Positions 32,441 to 43,037 of a stretch of 64,000 nucleotides of DNA are shown here, in pieces; positions within the stretch are counted from its first letter, which is position 1, and each line of letters opens with the position of its first letter. This stretch comes from Malaya genurostris. Taxonomy: Eukaryota; Arthropoda; Insecta; Diptera; Culicidae. The stretch lies in NCBI RefSeq assembly GCF_030247185.1, contig NC_080570.1, forward strand, positions 129,138,650 to 129,202,649. The letters run 5' to 3'. The position numbers were made by a program, and so were the translations under genes. The notes under the pieces were generated by a model. The model was not told the DNA's origin. It ran no database searches and saw only the letters and a program-made list of their open reading frames with translations.

Positions 32441-33870
32441 AATCTTCCTAAATTTTATTAAATCTTCTTGAATGGTTTTGAATCTTTTTGAATCTTTTTG
32501 AATATTTTTGAATATTCTTGAATCTTCTTGGATTTTTTTGAATTTTCCTGAATCTTCTTGAACCTTTTTGACTCTTTTTATATCCTTTTGAATCGTCTTG
32601 AATCTTCTTGAACCTATTTGAATCTTCTTAAATCTTTTTGAATGGTTTTGAATCTTCTTGAATATTTTTAAATATTTCCCAATATTCTTGAATATTCTTG
32701 AATCTTATTGAATTTTATTGATTCTTCGGGAATCCTTTTATTCTTTTGGAATCTTCTTCAATCTTCTAGAATTTCCTTGAAAATATTTGAATCTTATCGA
32801 ATTTTATCGATTTTTTTAATAATATTGAATCCTATTGAACCTTTTTAATCGTATTGAGTATTCATGAACTTTTTTGAATCTTCTACAATAATCTAAAATC
32901 TTTTTTATGCTGATTGAATCTTCCTGCATATTCTTGAATCTTTTTTAATCTTTTTGTATCTTTTTGAATCTTCTTGAATCTTTTTGAACCTATTTGAATC
33001 TTCCTAAATCTTCTTGAATGGTTTCGAATCTTTTTTAATCTTCTCGATTGTTTCAGAATTTTCTTGAATCGCCTTGAATCATATTGGATCTTTTCGAATC
33101 TTCATGAATATTCTTGTATATTCTCGAATCTCATTGGATATTCATGAAACTTGAATCAATAATTTTTTGAATCTTCTTGAACTTTTCTGTGTTTTTTTTA
33201 AATTTTCTTGAATCTTGAATCTTCTACAAACTTCTTAAATCTTCTTGAATCTTCTTGAATCTTCTTGAGTCTTCTTGAATCTTCTTCAATCTTCTTGAAT
33301 CTTCTTCAATCTTCTTAAATCTTCTTGAATCTTCTTGAATCTTCTTGAATCTTCTTGAATCTTCTTGAATCTTCTTGAATCTTCTTGAATCTTCTTGAAT
33401 CTTCTTGAATCTTCTTGAATCTTCTTGAATCTTCTTGAATCTTCTTGAATTTTCTTGAGTTTTCTTGAATCTTCTTGAATCTTCTGAATGTTATTGAATC
33501 TTCTTGGATCTTCTTGAGTCTTCTTGAATTTTCAACAAACTTCTGGCCGCGGACCCACACGGACCGAAGGATGCGGCCAAGATAGATACATACAAACGTC
33601 ATCTGGAAGAATCTCATAATATATTCAATCCACTGGCCGGTTCCGATCACCAGCTGAAGGCTGAATCTGCCAAAGTCGACCACTGCGACGACATTTTCTA
33701 ATGATACTACCGAGTTGACGACATTATTTAAGTTTTAAGTTAGTCGTTATTTAAAATTAGAAAAAGCCCTTGGCATCGTAGAGCTTAAGCAGTGTGCCTT
33801 AAAAATTATATTTGAATAAAAAAAACAAACTTCTGGAATCTTTTTATTTTTTTTAATCTTCTTCAATCGG
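32440..33870. repeat. 10-bp satellite (cttcttgaat)n
   Basis: Ten-base units 'cttcttgaat' are nearly perfect from about 33235 to 33480 and increasingly degenerate on both sides, out to about 32440 and 33870. A LINE 3' fragment interrupts the array at 33547-33823. The 122-residue minus-strand frame with KKIQEDSRRF repeats is a by-product of the unit length. Confidence 0.9.
33547..33823 (+). mobile_element. 5'-truncated LINE 3' end inside the 10-bp satellite
   Basis: 277 bp homologous to the 3' UTR end of the full-length I-group LINE (about 25530-25770): 'ggaccgaaggatgcggccaa', 'ttggcatcgtagagcttaag', ending 'gaataaaaa'. Flanked by a perfect 13-base duplication, aacaaacttctgg (33534-33546 and 33824-33836). 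Confidence 0.85.
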
Positions 33871-34200
33871 GTATAGTTGATTAATACTTTCGAGTATAGT
33901 TTACTACTCGCTTAGTACTTGTTTAGATGGTGGTAATTTTTTTGATGGTGGTAATGTGTAGAATTCCTCTAACGTGTTTTAGGCGTTCAGATTCGGGATT
34001 TGTTATTAGAAATTGTGAGTTCTAGTCACTTCGATACATAACTCTGGGATCCACATTCTAGAGCATTGTTGATATTTAACTCGACACTCTGGGTTCCTAA
34101 CCCTTGGCTCTGAGTTTTTGTCTTTGGGCTGTGGACTCAACACTCTGGCCTTAGGAATCAAGACTCTGAACTCTTGAAACAGGCTATTCTGGACTACATA
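33871..34200. repeat. degenerate word repeat (actctgggctctgag-like)
   Basis: From about 34010, words such as 'aactctgggatccacattct', 'gacactctgggttcc' and 'aagactctgaactctt' recur without a fixed period. The pattern resumes at about 34800-35000 after family D. Confidence 0.45.
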
Positions 34201-34209
34201 ATACTATAA

Positions 34210-34700
34210 GAGATAGTATAATTTCTCACCTCGCACGGACAACATCAACGAGAGGTCTTCTCTTTCACGCACATACACTACTGTTATATAAAGTGTACAC
34301 GCATTATGAGAGCGCGTGTTTATTCTGAGATGGATGAAGATATTTTCTCCGAAGTGTGCACGCTGGTGAGGACTCTGGTGTATGGTTCGCATAAGAGAAG
34401 CGTGGGGCACGCATATTCAACAAAAGCAAAAGTGCAATCTATCGTTAATTTTTATTTTTTGCCATCGCTACTTTCGATAAATTAAAAAATTAAATCACAG
34501 AAGTGTTCGCTCGCTAGCGCGCACCAGTGGCCACTTGGGTATATTTAGGCAAGAGCGCATGAGAGCGACTCATGCGAAGAGAATGTGTTTCACTCGCGCA
34601 GCTGCTTTAACCACAAGCGCACAGTCAAATTCTGTCTATTCGACACTGAGAAGAAGTGCGCGTTCCTTTTTGTGTGATGTACGCTTCTTGCATCCCCTGT
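34210..34700. repeat. family D dispersed repeat, copy 1 (TATA-bearing)
   Basis: About 490 bases similar to 39470-40034. Shared landmarks are 'caacgagaggtcttctcttt', 'tatataaagtgtacacgc', 'gtgttcgctcgctagcgcgc', 'gcgaagagaatgtgtttcac' and 'tattcgacactgagaagaag'. A good TATA box (tatataaag) lies about 20 bases before 'cattatgag'. It may be a solo LTR or a MITE; ends are not sharply defined. Confidence 0.5.
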
Positions 34701-34799
34701 GTAGACAAGAATCTTACATCAGCGTGTATCACTCTGGTGAAATGCCATCACTGCCTTTGAACAGTCAATTTTCTGACCTGCATACTCGAAACGATAAAT

Positions 34800-35300
34800 T
34801 CTGAACTTTCGACACTGAGCTATGAGCACTGGATTTTACTTACGAAACTCTGGGAGCTAGAGTCTGGATTGTAAGGATTGGACTTTGAGCCCGGAGCTTT
34901 AAGAGTGTTCCGTAGTTGTCGAGATTCCAGGTTTAGACTTAAGACTTCAACTATCAAACTATAAGCTTTAAATGCTGACACAACCACAGATGTTGAAAAT
35001 TAGTTACAAGTAACTTCTGTGTTTCTGAAAATGGATATCAGTATTATACAAATACTAATCTACTTTCATCGAAAAGAAGTCCGGAAATTTTGAGCAGTTC
35101 TAGGCACTAGGATTCGTCGGTGAACGACCATTGTAAGGTTGAAACCAGGGTTAAATAAAATATAAGGAAAAATTTGACACGGATTTTTGAATGGAATTCC
35201 GTTCCCAAAATTTCTGCTCTTACTTTCAGAAATTAGTTTTAGAATTCGGAGTTTAGCTGCAGAATTCAGTTCCAGAATCCAGAATACACGCATACCAAAT
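34800..35300. repeat. degenerate word repeat, continued
   Basis: Words like 'cgacactgagctatgagc', 'aactctgggagctagagtct' and, near 35210-35290, 'agaattcggagttt..cagaattcagttccagaatcc' continue the loose pattern. Non-coding. Confidence 0.4.
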
Positions 35301-38085
35301 CAACATGTTAAACACAAAGAACCAACTATTTTTTATCGAGTTGCTTACAATTTCCCCGTAAATGTTAAACGAAACAATTCACCTTTTTTTCAGCTGAAAT
35401 TTCAACTTCTAATCGAAATCCAACCCAATAGAAAGCATAGAAATTCTCTGCAGCCCCGGACGGCTCAACTTTAACCGCCCACTATTAAAAACCCGGTGTG
35501 CCTCATTCCAGTTTACACTCATGTGAAAGTGTACATGAGGAGCCATTATTCAGATCTCACTTGCCACCGGCTGCTCACAATCCGATTAAAAATATGCTCC
35601 CCCGGTTGAAACTTTTAATCTCATAAATGTGAAACGATAAAGCGCCACCCCGGAAGACCCGGGAAGACAGCGACCGGGATCAGCCATCCCCCCACCCACC
35701 CGCGCGCCGTTGATGGTCGATGGTACGCACTTTCATCGTGCGGAAAGAAGTGGCGGCAGGATTTAATTAACATTTCATAACCACTAGAACACTTGACGAG
35801 CTTACGTTGTACGGTTCTGCCCACATTCGTCCATGTCAAGATAGGCAAATACAGACACATACAGATACACAAACACAAATACACACATGTCAATTAATAA
35901 TGGGGCTGTTTATGGTGCGACTCAAACCGTTGTCACTGCCGTCACTGCGCTTGATGATGGTTTATTTTTAGCATCCATTCGTCAATTGCCGTCATCCGCC
36001 GGGGTGGTGGCCCGTCGTCCCATCGGCCATCGCGTTCAGGTACGGTGCGGGATACGGAATTGGAAGCGATGCGCGAGTCGTAAAGATGTCAATTAATTTA
36101 TGAAGATTGACTTCAAGTCGAGAGATGGCATTCCGTTGCATAAAAACGAACGACATTGTTCGAATTCTGTCGCGCGCGGACCCAGTTTCGACCGAAGCCG
36201 CTGTTGCCGTGCCAATCGTGTCATGGAGCCTCGATACGGTCGACAAATTACAATGTGTGCTCCTATCCATCTGTTTGGAAAATTATTAATGGCGCGTAAT
36301 CCTTGATTAGAAGAACGGGGAACCCGATTGTCACACCTTTCGCTACTAGTGCTCACGATGGGCGTTGCGTGACTAATTGAGCCGGTTTTCAGTGTCGTAA
36401 CGCCGAGCTGATCCGTCTTTTTAATGGATACGGCTCTCGCGTATCTCGCTGTCGAACTGCCGCTCGGTCGAAAGAGTTGCTCGTGAAATCGTTATTTATT
36501 ACCGCCCAGTCAATAAATTAGACTTCTAATCCCCGACAACAGCCGTTGCTGTCGTCGTCGTCGTCGTCGTCGTCGAGAGTTTCACATATCTAAGGCTGTT
36601 GGTTGTTGAGAACTGCCGTTGTCGTCGCGATCGCTAAGCCGCTGCCGTCGGTTGTTGCAAACACTAACGATGCAAGTTATCGGTTTTGGCCCGGTTTCTG
36701 AACTGATCCGGTAAAATATGATCGTTGGGTCTGTTGTAATTGGCCAGATGAATAGTCCCAAAAACATTTTGAACTAGGTCGTTTCTTGGAGGGATTTCGA
36801 GTACGGATTTGAATTGCTTCACATCACCACCCAAGGCGCCTCTCGAGTAAACAACTGATTTCGATACCATTTTTGTCGTGAATACGACTTACTTTACTAT
36901 GGAGCGCCTTTTCAAAATTTAACCTCTGGGAGAGTGATAAGTTTTTGATCGTGAATATCTCTTGTTATACTTAACGCAACAACATAATTTTTTCTCCATG
37001 CTATCAGCAATATAATCAGGAATTTGTGATTAAATTTTCAGCAGTGTAAAATATCCATAAATAACTCAAAATCTATTTTTTCTCAAACTTTTGGAAACAA
37101 CGAGGAAAACTCATCTCGTTTGCTTGTCTTTTTCGCACCATGACGACGGTTTTGAGGTAGTCAGGTCAGGTAATGAGGTGGTAAAAATTTGCTCAGGTGG
37201 TGCTCTTCTTCGCATTCAGACGTCGTGGCTAGCAATAAACCAGCAGTAGTAGAGAACTGAATTTTTAGTTAAATTCAAGAACTAACCTCAGAACCTAGAT
37301 TCTGGTCCACCTGAATTCTGAAGTTATTTTTATGTGGAACACATTTTTGTTTTCTATATATTAGAAACTCAAGAAAAATGTGGTCAGGTTTTGAACAATT
37401 ACAGCTCAGTCAATTTTGTATCAATTATTAATATTATGTCATCATTTGATTGGAAATATTTCTACTTATTGATTTGAATGTTCATAGTCATGTTTTTTTT
37501 TAATTGTATATCATTGAAATAATGATTAATAGCTAGCAGTGTCCGATTTTGTCTGCAAAAAATCTCCGGCATACCGGATTTCCCTGTCATAGTCGACGGT
37601 TTTGAAGAAGTAAGCGATATATCAAAGGGAAAGCATCGCTTTTGAGTGCATAAGATTAATATATAATTTATATAAGATGAACTCGATTGATAATGAGAAA
37701 AAGTTTATCACTTCAATCAAAATCGCAGAAAGGTAGAGAACCGCTAGAAAAATAACTGCTTACATACAAAACTTGAATACAAGCTTGGCGAAGAGAAGCT
37801 TTAATATCGATATTCGTATGGCAATCATGTACAAACATATAACTGCATACATTTGGGCTATTGATGTAATTTCGTCGGCTACAAAACAAATTCAAATCGC
37901 GACAAATAGAGTCTACATTCTGGGTTCGCAGACTCTCGTGCATTTGCGGATTCAAAAGTGTGACGATTAATTGAAAATGTCGATCATTAGAAATTTTGGT
38001 TTCCTTGTTCCACATCAATGGCTCGAACAACCCCATCGGGCTGATCCTTGTAGTTTTAAGTTCCGAATTTAGTTTCATACTTTTA
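35301..38085. other. low-repeat DNA with TAAT-rich blocks
   Basis: About 2.8 kb without recognised transposons. It includes several 'gtcaattaat' motifs (35889, 36087), 'attattaatggc' (36284) and a (GTC)n tract at 36548-36575. Short open frames here lack family features. The GC-balanced, low-repeat character resembles regulatory or intronic DNA, but that is inference. Confidence 0.4.
36547..36576. repeat. (GTC)n microsatellite
   Basis: About nine 'gtc' units in a row followed by cgag. Confidence 0.85.
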
Positions 38086-38089
38086 TTTC

Positions 38090-38850
38090 AAAATTTCGTT
38101 CCAGATCACAGATTCAGAATTTAAAACTATGACTCTATAACTGAATCCTATTTCAGGATTTTGAAAATGGTTTCAAATTCAGTTGCTTATTCAGGGATTC
38201 GAATCCAGAGATATGATTTAGGATTTTTCAGCATTCATGAATAAAATTCAGGATATGAATTTTAGATCTGGATTCTGAAACTAAATACACCCAAACCTCC
38301 ATTTACGAACCATATATATGTATGTATGTATGCTTACACACTCACCCGTCTACATATATGTGTATATATTTATACATATAAATGATCGCTTTTACTTCAC
38401 CAATATTTATATGTATAAATAAATACAAATAGTTGCACACATGCGTACGTATATTAATACATATGTACATATATAAATTACGTAAATGGAGGTTTGGGTG
38501 TATTGAGTCTGAACACCGAACCTTCATTTAAAAACTGAATTCAAAACTTTAATTCCTGAATTGAATTTCAGCATTTAATTCATCAATTCAGTCTCAGCAT
38601 TCATTTCCAGAATTCAGAACCTATATATTGGAACTAAATTGTGGACATGATTTCTGGAATTAGATGCTGGAACTGAATACAGTTCCTATATTAAGACTTG
38701 GAATTCAAGTTCAGAATTTATTTCTATAACGCAATTTGGAAAATTCTAAAAATAACTTCAGTTTTCTACTTCTAGAACTAAATTTATGTCCTGGATTTTT
38801 GATCTAGATTCCGAAAATTTGCAGCTGAATTCGGAGCGTGCCCCAGATTC
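38090..38850. repeat. degenerate word repeat (aattcagaatttcag-like), split by a MITE
   Basis: Words such as 'attcagaatttaaaac', 'ctgaattgaatttcagcatt' and 'ccagaattcagaacc' fill both flanks of the MITE at 38288-38500. Same style as at 666-945 and 63700-63990. Confidence 0.5.
38288..38500. mobile_element. TA-flanked MITE (213 bp)
   Basis: Perfect inverted ends CACCCAAACCTCCATTTACG, bounded by TA on both sides (38286-38287 and 38501-38502). The centre is rich in 'tatatgtata' and 'tacatataaa' words. The TA target suggests Tc1/mariner-type mobilisation. No coding capacity. Confidence 0.75.
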
Positions 38851-39287
38851 ATATATTAGTTCTTAAACTTTAGCAATTATAAACATTGGACAAATTACGC
38901 AAAGCAGTTTTTTAGAACCACTCAAATATTTCCAAAGGATTTTGAGTATTTCTACTAGTATCTAAATCTACAAAACTGTATTTGTTCCGCGTTATTTAAT
39001 TGTATGGTAGAATATGTTTGCCGTCAATTAGTCGTACTGTAGTATAGATGCATCGTTAAAATTCTGGAAGCGAAGCAATGAAAGTTGCAAAATATACACA
39101 ATCTAATACGAATGATTATCTCTATCCGGAAGTGAGAAAGAAATATGTCAGTTTTATTCGTATTCACGTCCTCCAGTTATGTCTGTGACATTACTCACCC
39201 GCCTTTTTTTCTAGAGCGAAATATAGCTCAATATTTTGAAATATTCTCGAACTCGATTTACTCTTTGCCGCATTTTTTTTCAGCATA
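38851..39287. other. AT-rich spacer
   Basis: No coding or repeat pattern recognised between the word repeat and the composite mariner. Confidence 0.4.
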
Positions 39288-39339
39288 ACACATGGGCTGA
39301 AAAGTCCCGGGTCTAAGAAAGAGAACACGATTTTTTTGT

Positions 39340-39450
39340 TTCAAAACTGGACTCAGTTTCAACGATAACCTCTTTGTTCGTGCGAAATTTCGTACCGGCG
39401 AGCATTTTTTCCGGGTCTGCAAACAGTACAGTAGTCGTTGGCAGAGATGT
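39340..39450 (-). pseudogene. mariner transposase, C-terminal remnant
   Basis: The minus strand reads FADPEKMLAGTKFRTNKEVIVE, the segment after the third catalytic aspartate in mauritiana-type transposases. It is the distal end of the interrupted element at 39288-42177. The final C-terminus is lost in frameshifts. Confidence 0.65.
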
Positions 39451-39464
39451 CCATCTCCTCTGTG

Positions 39465-40034
39465 TGATGAAGAGCAAGCAAAATTTTTCCCCTCGCACTG
39501 ACAACTTCAACGAGAGCTCTTCTCTTTCACATATATACACCACTGTTGTATAAAGTGTGCACGCATCATGAGTGCGTTTGTTTATTTATTTCTACCTCTT
39601 CTACTGAATCGCACCAAAGTGCTAGAGCATTAGCTAATAAATTCTCTGAGGTGGATGCAGATACTTTCACAGAGGTGTACACGCCGGTGAGCACTTTGGT
39701 TTATGGTTTGCGTAGAAGAAGCGTGGACACGCAAAATCAGCAAAATAAAACAATTCATCGTAAAATTTTCGGTTTTCCTTGCAAATTTTTCATGGCAAGG
39801 CCAGATCTACTCTCTATTAATTGAAGTTCACGGAAGTGTTCGCTCACCAACACGCGCCAGTGGTCACTTGGGTGTATTTAGACGAGAGCGAGTGTGAGCG
39901 AAGCATGCGAAGAGAATGTGTTTCACTCGCGCCAGCTGCTTTAACCACAAGCACACACTCAAATGCTGTCTATTCGACACTGAAAAGAAGTGCGCTTTCC
40001 TCTTTGTGCGATGCTTCGTTTTTTTTCTTCGCTA
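39465..40034. repeat. family D dispersed repeat, copy 2 (inside mariner)
   Basis: Matches 34210-34700: 'cttcaacgagagctcttctc', 'ttgtataaagtgtgcacgc', 'agtgttcgctcaccaacacg', 'gcgaagagaatgtgtttcac', 'tattcgacactgaaaagaag'. It includes a ~60-base extra segment near 39590-39650. It sits between the C-terminal mariner remnant and the ITmD37E element. Confidence 0.55.
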
Positions 40035-40036
40035 TA

Positions 40037-41329
40037 AGGAGTGTATCGAAAATAAGCTATTCACAAAATTTTCTTTCCAATTATGATAAAAAACGATATT
40101 CTATTCAAACTAAAAATTGATCCTTTATTGTACTAGGTTAAACTTGAGCGTAATGAAAACCGGATGAAATTTAAGTTATTCCTTCACCAATTTTCGAACT
40201 TTTGATCGAACGCTCTTCATCAAGTTCCGGACAAGTGTTGCATCGCATTTTTTGGACGCTTGAGTCCAAATTTTTTTGAACTCCTGCATGTTCCCAGCTG
40301 CCTTACCAGTCTTCTTGAAGACCCTCTTCACGATTGCCCAGTAACGTTCGATTGGTCGAAGCTGAGGGCAATTTGGTGGATTGATATTTTTCTCATCGAA
40401 ATTTATACCCTTTTCCGCAAGCCAATTGAGAGTGGTTTTGGCATAGTGAGCCGACGCTAAATCCGACCAAAACAGTGGAGGTGTACTATGTTTTTTAGAT
40501 AAAGGCAGCAATCTCTTCTGGAGACAGTCAGATTGATAGATTTCTGCATTTATAATACCGGTAGTGCAAAAAAAGGGTTGATTTCAAACCACAGGAACAT
40601 ATTGCTTGCCATACCGGTACCTTTCGACCGAATTTTTCCACTTGAATCGACCTGTCCGCATCGCTCACATTCTCCTCAACGACGACAGTAAAGTATTGTG
40701 GACCTGGAAGGGTTTTCGAGTCCTCCTTCACATAAGTCTCATCGTCCATCAAAACGCATGCATCTGGACACTGCAAAAGACGCGAATACAATTTCCGGGC
40801 CCTTGTTGCTGCTCACTTCTTCTGGTCTACACTTTGTTTCGAGATTTTCTGCTTCTTGTAGGTCTTCAGGTGATTTCACCTCTTGATACGCTGGATCATT
40901 CCGACACTCGTTCCTGCTTTTTTGGCGAAAATCACGTATTGACATTGATTTGTTCTTCATGATTAAAGACACCACTTTCGGGTCCAGTTTCGGGTTGGAA
41001 GAACCGGGTTTTCTGTCTCTTCCTGGTAGCTCATCCAACGAATAGTGTTCCCCAAACTTATTAATGGTGGTTTTAACACTGGCATGATGAATTCCAAGCT
41101 GCTTCGCCAATTTTCGCCTAGTAATACCCTTCTCACTTAGCCATATGTTCAACCTTAATTTTCATTTTGAAAACGCAGAATTTCAACCGCACAAACAAGT
41201 AAACAAACGAAAGTTGACAGCCAAACGCACAGCATGATGTGATCTGAGCCTAAAAAATCATCACAAATACATGCGTAAAACACAAATGTATGTGGATAGC
41301 TTATTTTCGATACACTCCTTATGCGGTCG
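40037..41329 (-). mobile_element. ITmD37E transposon, complete ends
   Basis: 1293 bp with TA at 40035-40036 and 41330-41331. Inverted ends start aggagtgtatcgaaaataag, followed by ctat(t/c)cac, about 28 bases. It is inserted at the junction of family D and the mariner. Confidence 0.85.
40176..41165 (-). pseudogene. ITmD37E transposase (frameshifted, all three catalytic blocks visible)
   Basis: The minus strand starts in or near MNIWLSEKGITRRKLAKQL, a helix-turn-helix N-terminus, with NKFGEHYSLDELPGRDRKPG after it. Shifts around 40740-40960 separate it from the first catalytic block CVLMDDETYVKEDSKTLPG. 40176-40511 then gives the second (LFWSDLASAHYA) and third (NPPNCPQLRPIERYW). Counting from the D of WSDLAS to the E of PIERYW leaves exactly 37 residues, which is the DD37E signature. 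Length and motif order match the mosquito family. At least two frameshifts make it inactive. Confidence 0.85.
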
Positions 41330-41331
41330 TT

Positions 41332-42030
41332 TCTTCACAATTTTAACCTTCAAACACTCCAATAACGCTATATAATGTTCACTGTTAATGGTATTTCCTT
41401 TCTCAAGATAGTCGATAAATATTACACCACCCAAAATACCGAAGCCATAACCTTTCCATCCGATTGTTGTGCTTTCGGGCGCTTTGGACTAGACTCACCA
41501 GTTGCTGTCCACTCAAATGATGATCGTTTTGTTTCCGGAGTGAAGTGATGAATCCATGTTTCATCCATTGTCACATATCGACGCAAAAATTCCAGGTTTG
41601 TTACGTTTAACCATGGTCAAAGACTGCCCAGAATCATCAACATGTTCTCGTTTTTGGTCAACAGTGAGCAAACGCGGTAGCCAAAACGTTCCTTTTCATA
41701 GTGAAATGCTCATGCAATATAAAGCCAAAACGTTCCTGTGATATCTTTACAATGTCTGCTAACTCACGTAACTTCACTTTTCGATCAATCAAAACGATTT
41801 TGTGGATCTTTTCTTGTAGTTTACAAAGTTAATTAAAGGATGTCCGATGCATTCTGCATCATCGGTGTCTCTACGAGCAAACCTACGTTTTATTGTTGTT
41901 TCTGAAGGATCGGAGTCTCCATAGCCCTTTTCAAGCCATTGCTTCACTTGAACGGTATTTTTTCCCATCAAAAAGCAGTGTAAAATTAAAAAACACGAAA
42001 TTGTTTTTGATCCATTGTTCTGAAAATAAC
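41332..42030 (-). pseudogene. mariner transposase, N-terminal and middle remnant
   Basis: The minus strand begins MDQKQFRVF near 42017, then shifts frame. 41789-41971 gives MMGKNTVQVKQWLEKGYGDS and SETTIKRRFARRDTDD. Nearer the inserted element the frame reads FEWTATGESSPKRPKAQQSD and VMASVFW, corresponding to the region after the first catalytic aspartate, and finally a KKRP segment just before the ITmD37E insertion. Several stops and shifts. Confidence 0.7.
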
Positions 42031-42177
42031 AAAAGTAGCGTCGCTCTTAGTACAATAACTCACAAACTAATGAATAGAATATCATGAAATTTTAACAACT
42101 GTCTTTTAAAGGTTAGGAGACTGCAATAAAACTAGCGCCATCTATGTGTTAGGCCCGGAACTTTTCAGCCCATGTGT

Positions 42178-42464
42178 GGCGAAATCGGTAACGTATTTAG
42201 ACGACATCCAAAAACCATAAGAGTTTTTCTCCAATTGATTTTTTGATGAGAAATACAGCTTTACTTACTGCTAGGTCGTAATTTGAATGAAAATGAAACA
42301 CTGGAGGATACACAAAGTGACAGTTAAAAATTTCAGACAGATGGCGACACTAGTAGATTTAAACTTCAAAGTTACAGCATTTGGCGGAACCCATCAGCAA
42401 CTGAAAAGTGGAAACGAATACGGAATCAGACGTTTTGTTTGCCTTTTGCCTGCAAGTCATTTCG
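42178..42464. other. non-coding spacer
   Basis: No recognised feature between the composite mariner and the fold-back remnant. Confidence 0.35.
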
Positions 42465-42680
42465 CCAAGAGACGTCTTGCCGAATGGGTCCCATCGTCAA
42501 AAGTCGTTTCGCCGAAGAGTTCATTTAGCCGAAAGGGTAATTAGCTATTTGTTTTTATGTCTCCTGGACAATTGAAAAAGCCTCCGAGGTGACGCCAGCT
42601 GAGTTGGCCGCTGACACATTGGCAGATGATACCGCGATCACCACATTCGCAGATGTCGCCACGGTCACCACGAGTTAAGA
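42465..42680. mobile_element. degenerate second copy of the TTTCGCCGAAA fold-back element
   Basis: Words 'agtcatttcgccaagag', 'aagtcgtttcgccgaagagt' and 'catttagccgaaagggt' match the left arm of the element at 49556-50429. They are followed by 'tatgtctcctg' and 'gacgccagctgagttggccg', which match that element's interior (gacgccagctgagtcggccg at 49803). The right arm is not visible. Confidence 0.6.
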
Positions 42681-43037
42681 TGATTGTATCACATCAGACT
42701 ACAAGCCTTAAGTTTATTCCGACAAAATTCACATGTGGTTCAAAAGACTTGGAGTAAAATTCAAGCTTTATGCTTGTGTGAATAGTGAAACAAGTGCTCC
42801 TATAGTTGAATTTGAAAAAAATCTTTTTTGACCTAGGACTACGTCTTTCTTTACTATTGCTCACCTGGGTGCTTTTTCAAAATTTCACAACACGAACGTG
42901 TAACGAAATTACTCCAGGATTGTTGTTAATAACAGACCTTGCTGTACGTTTGCTAGTTTCAGTCTATGTCTCAAGCCTAAACGCAGAAAAACAACAACTA
43001 GTTCTTCTGTAAGCATAGCTGCTGTGGGACGTTCGCA
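42681..43037. other. non-coding spacer
   Basis: Nothing recognised. A short open frame at 42806-43012 has no family features. Confidence 0.35.

Larger units (their letters stand above)
39288..42177 (-). mobile_element. mariner (mauritiana-type) enlarged by nested insertions
   Basis: Ends acacatgggctgaaaagtcc (left) and, inverted, acacatgggctgaaaagttc (right). TA precedes the left end (39286-39287); the right-hand TA is mutated to gg. Coding remnants lie at both ends on the minus strand, with family D (about 39465-40034) and an ITmD37E element (40037-41329) between them. Confidence 0.75.

Noticed and set aside
33315..33683. 122-codon minus-strand frame with KKIQEDSRRF repeats
   Set aside because: It is produced by the 10-bp satellite and the antisense of a LINE 3' UTR; no protein family.
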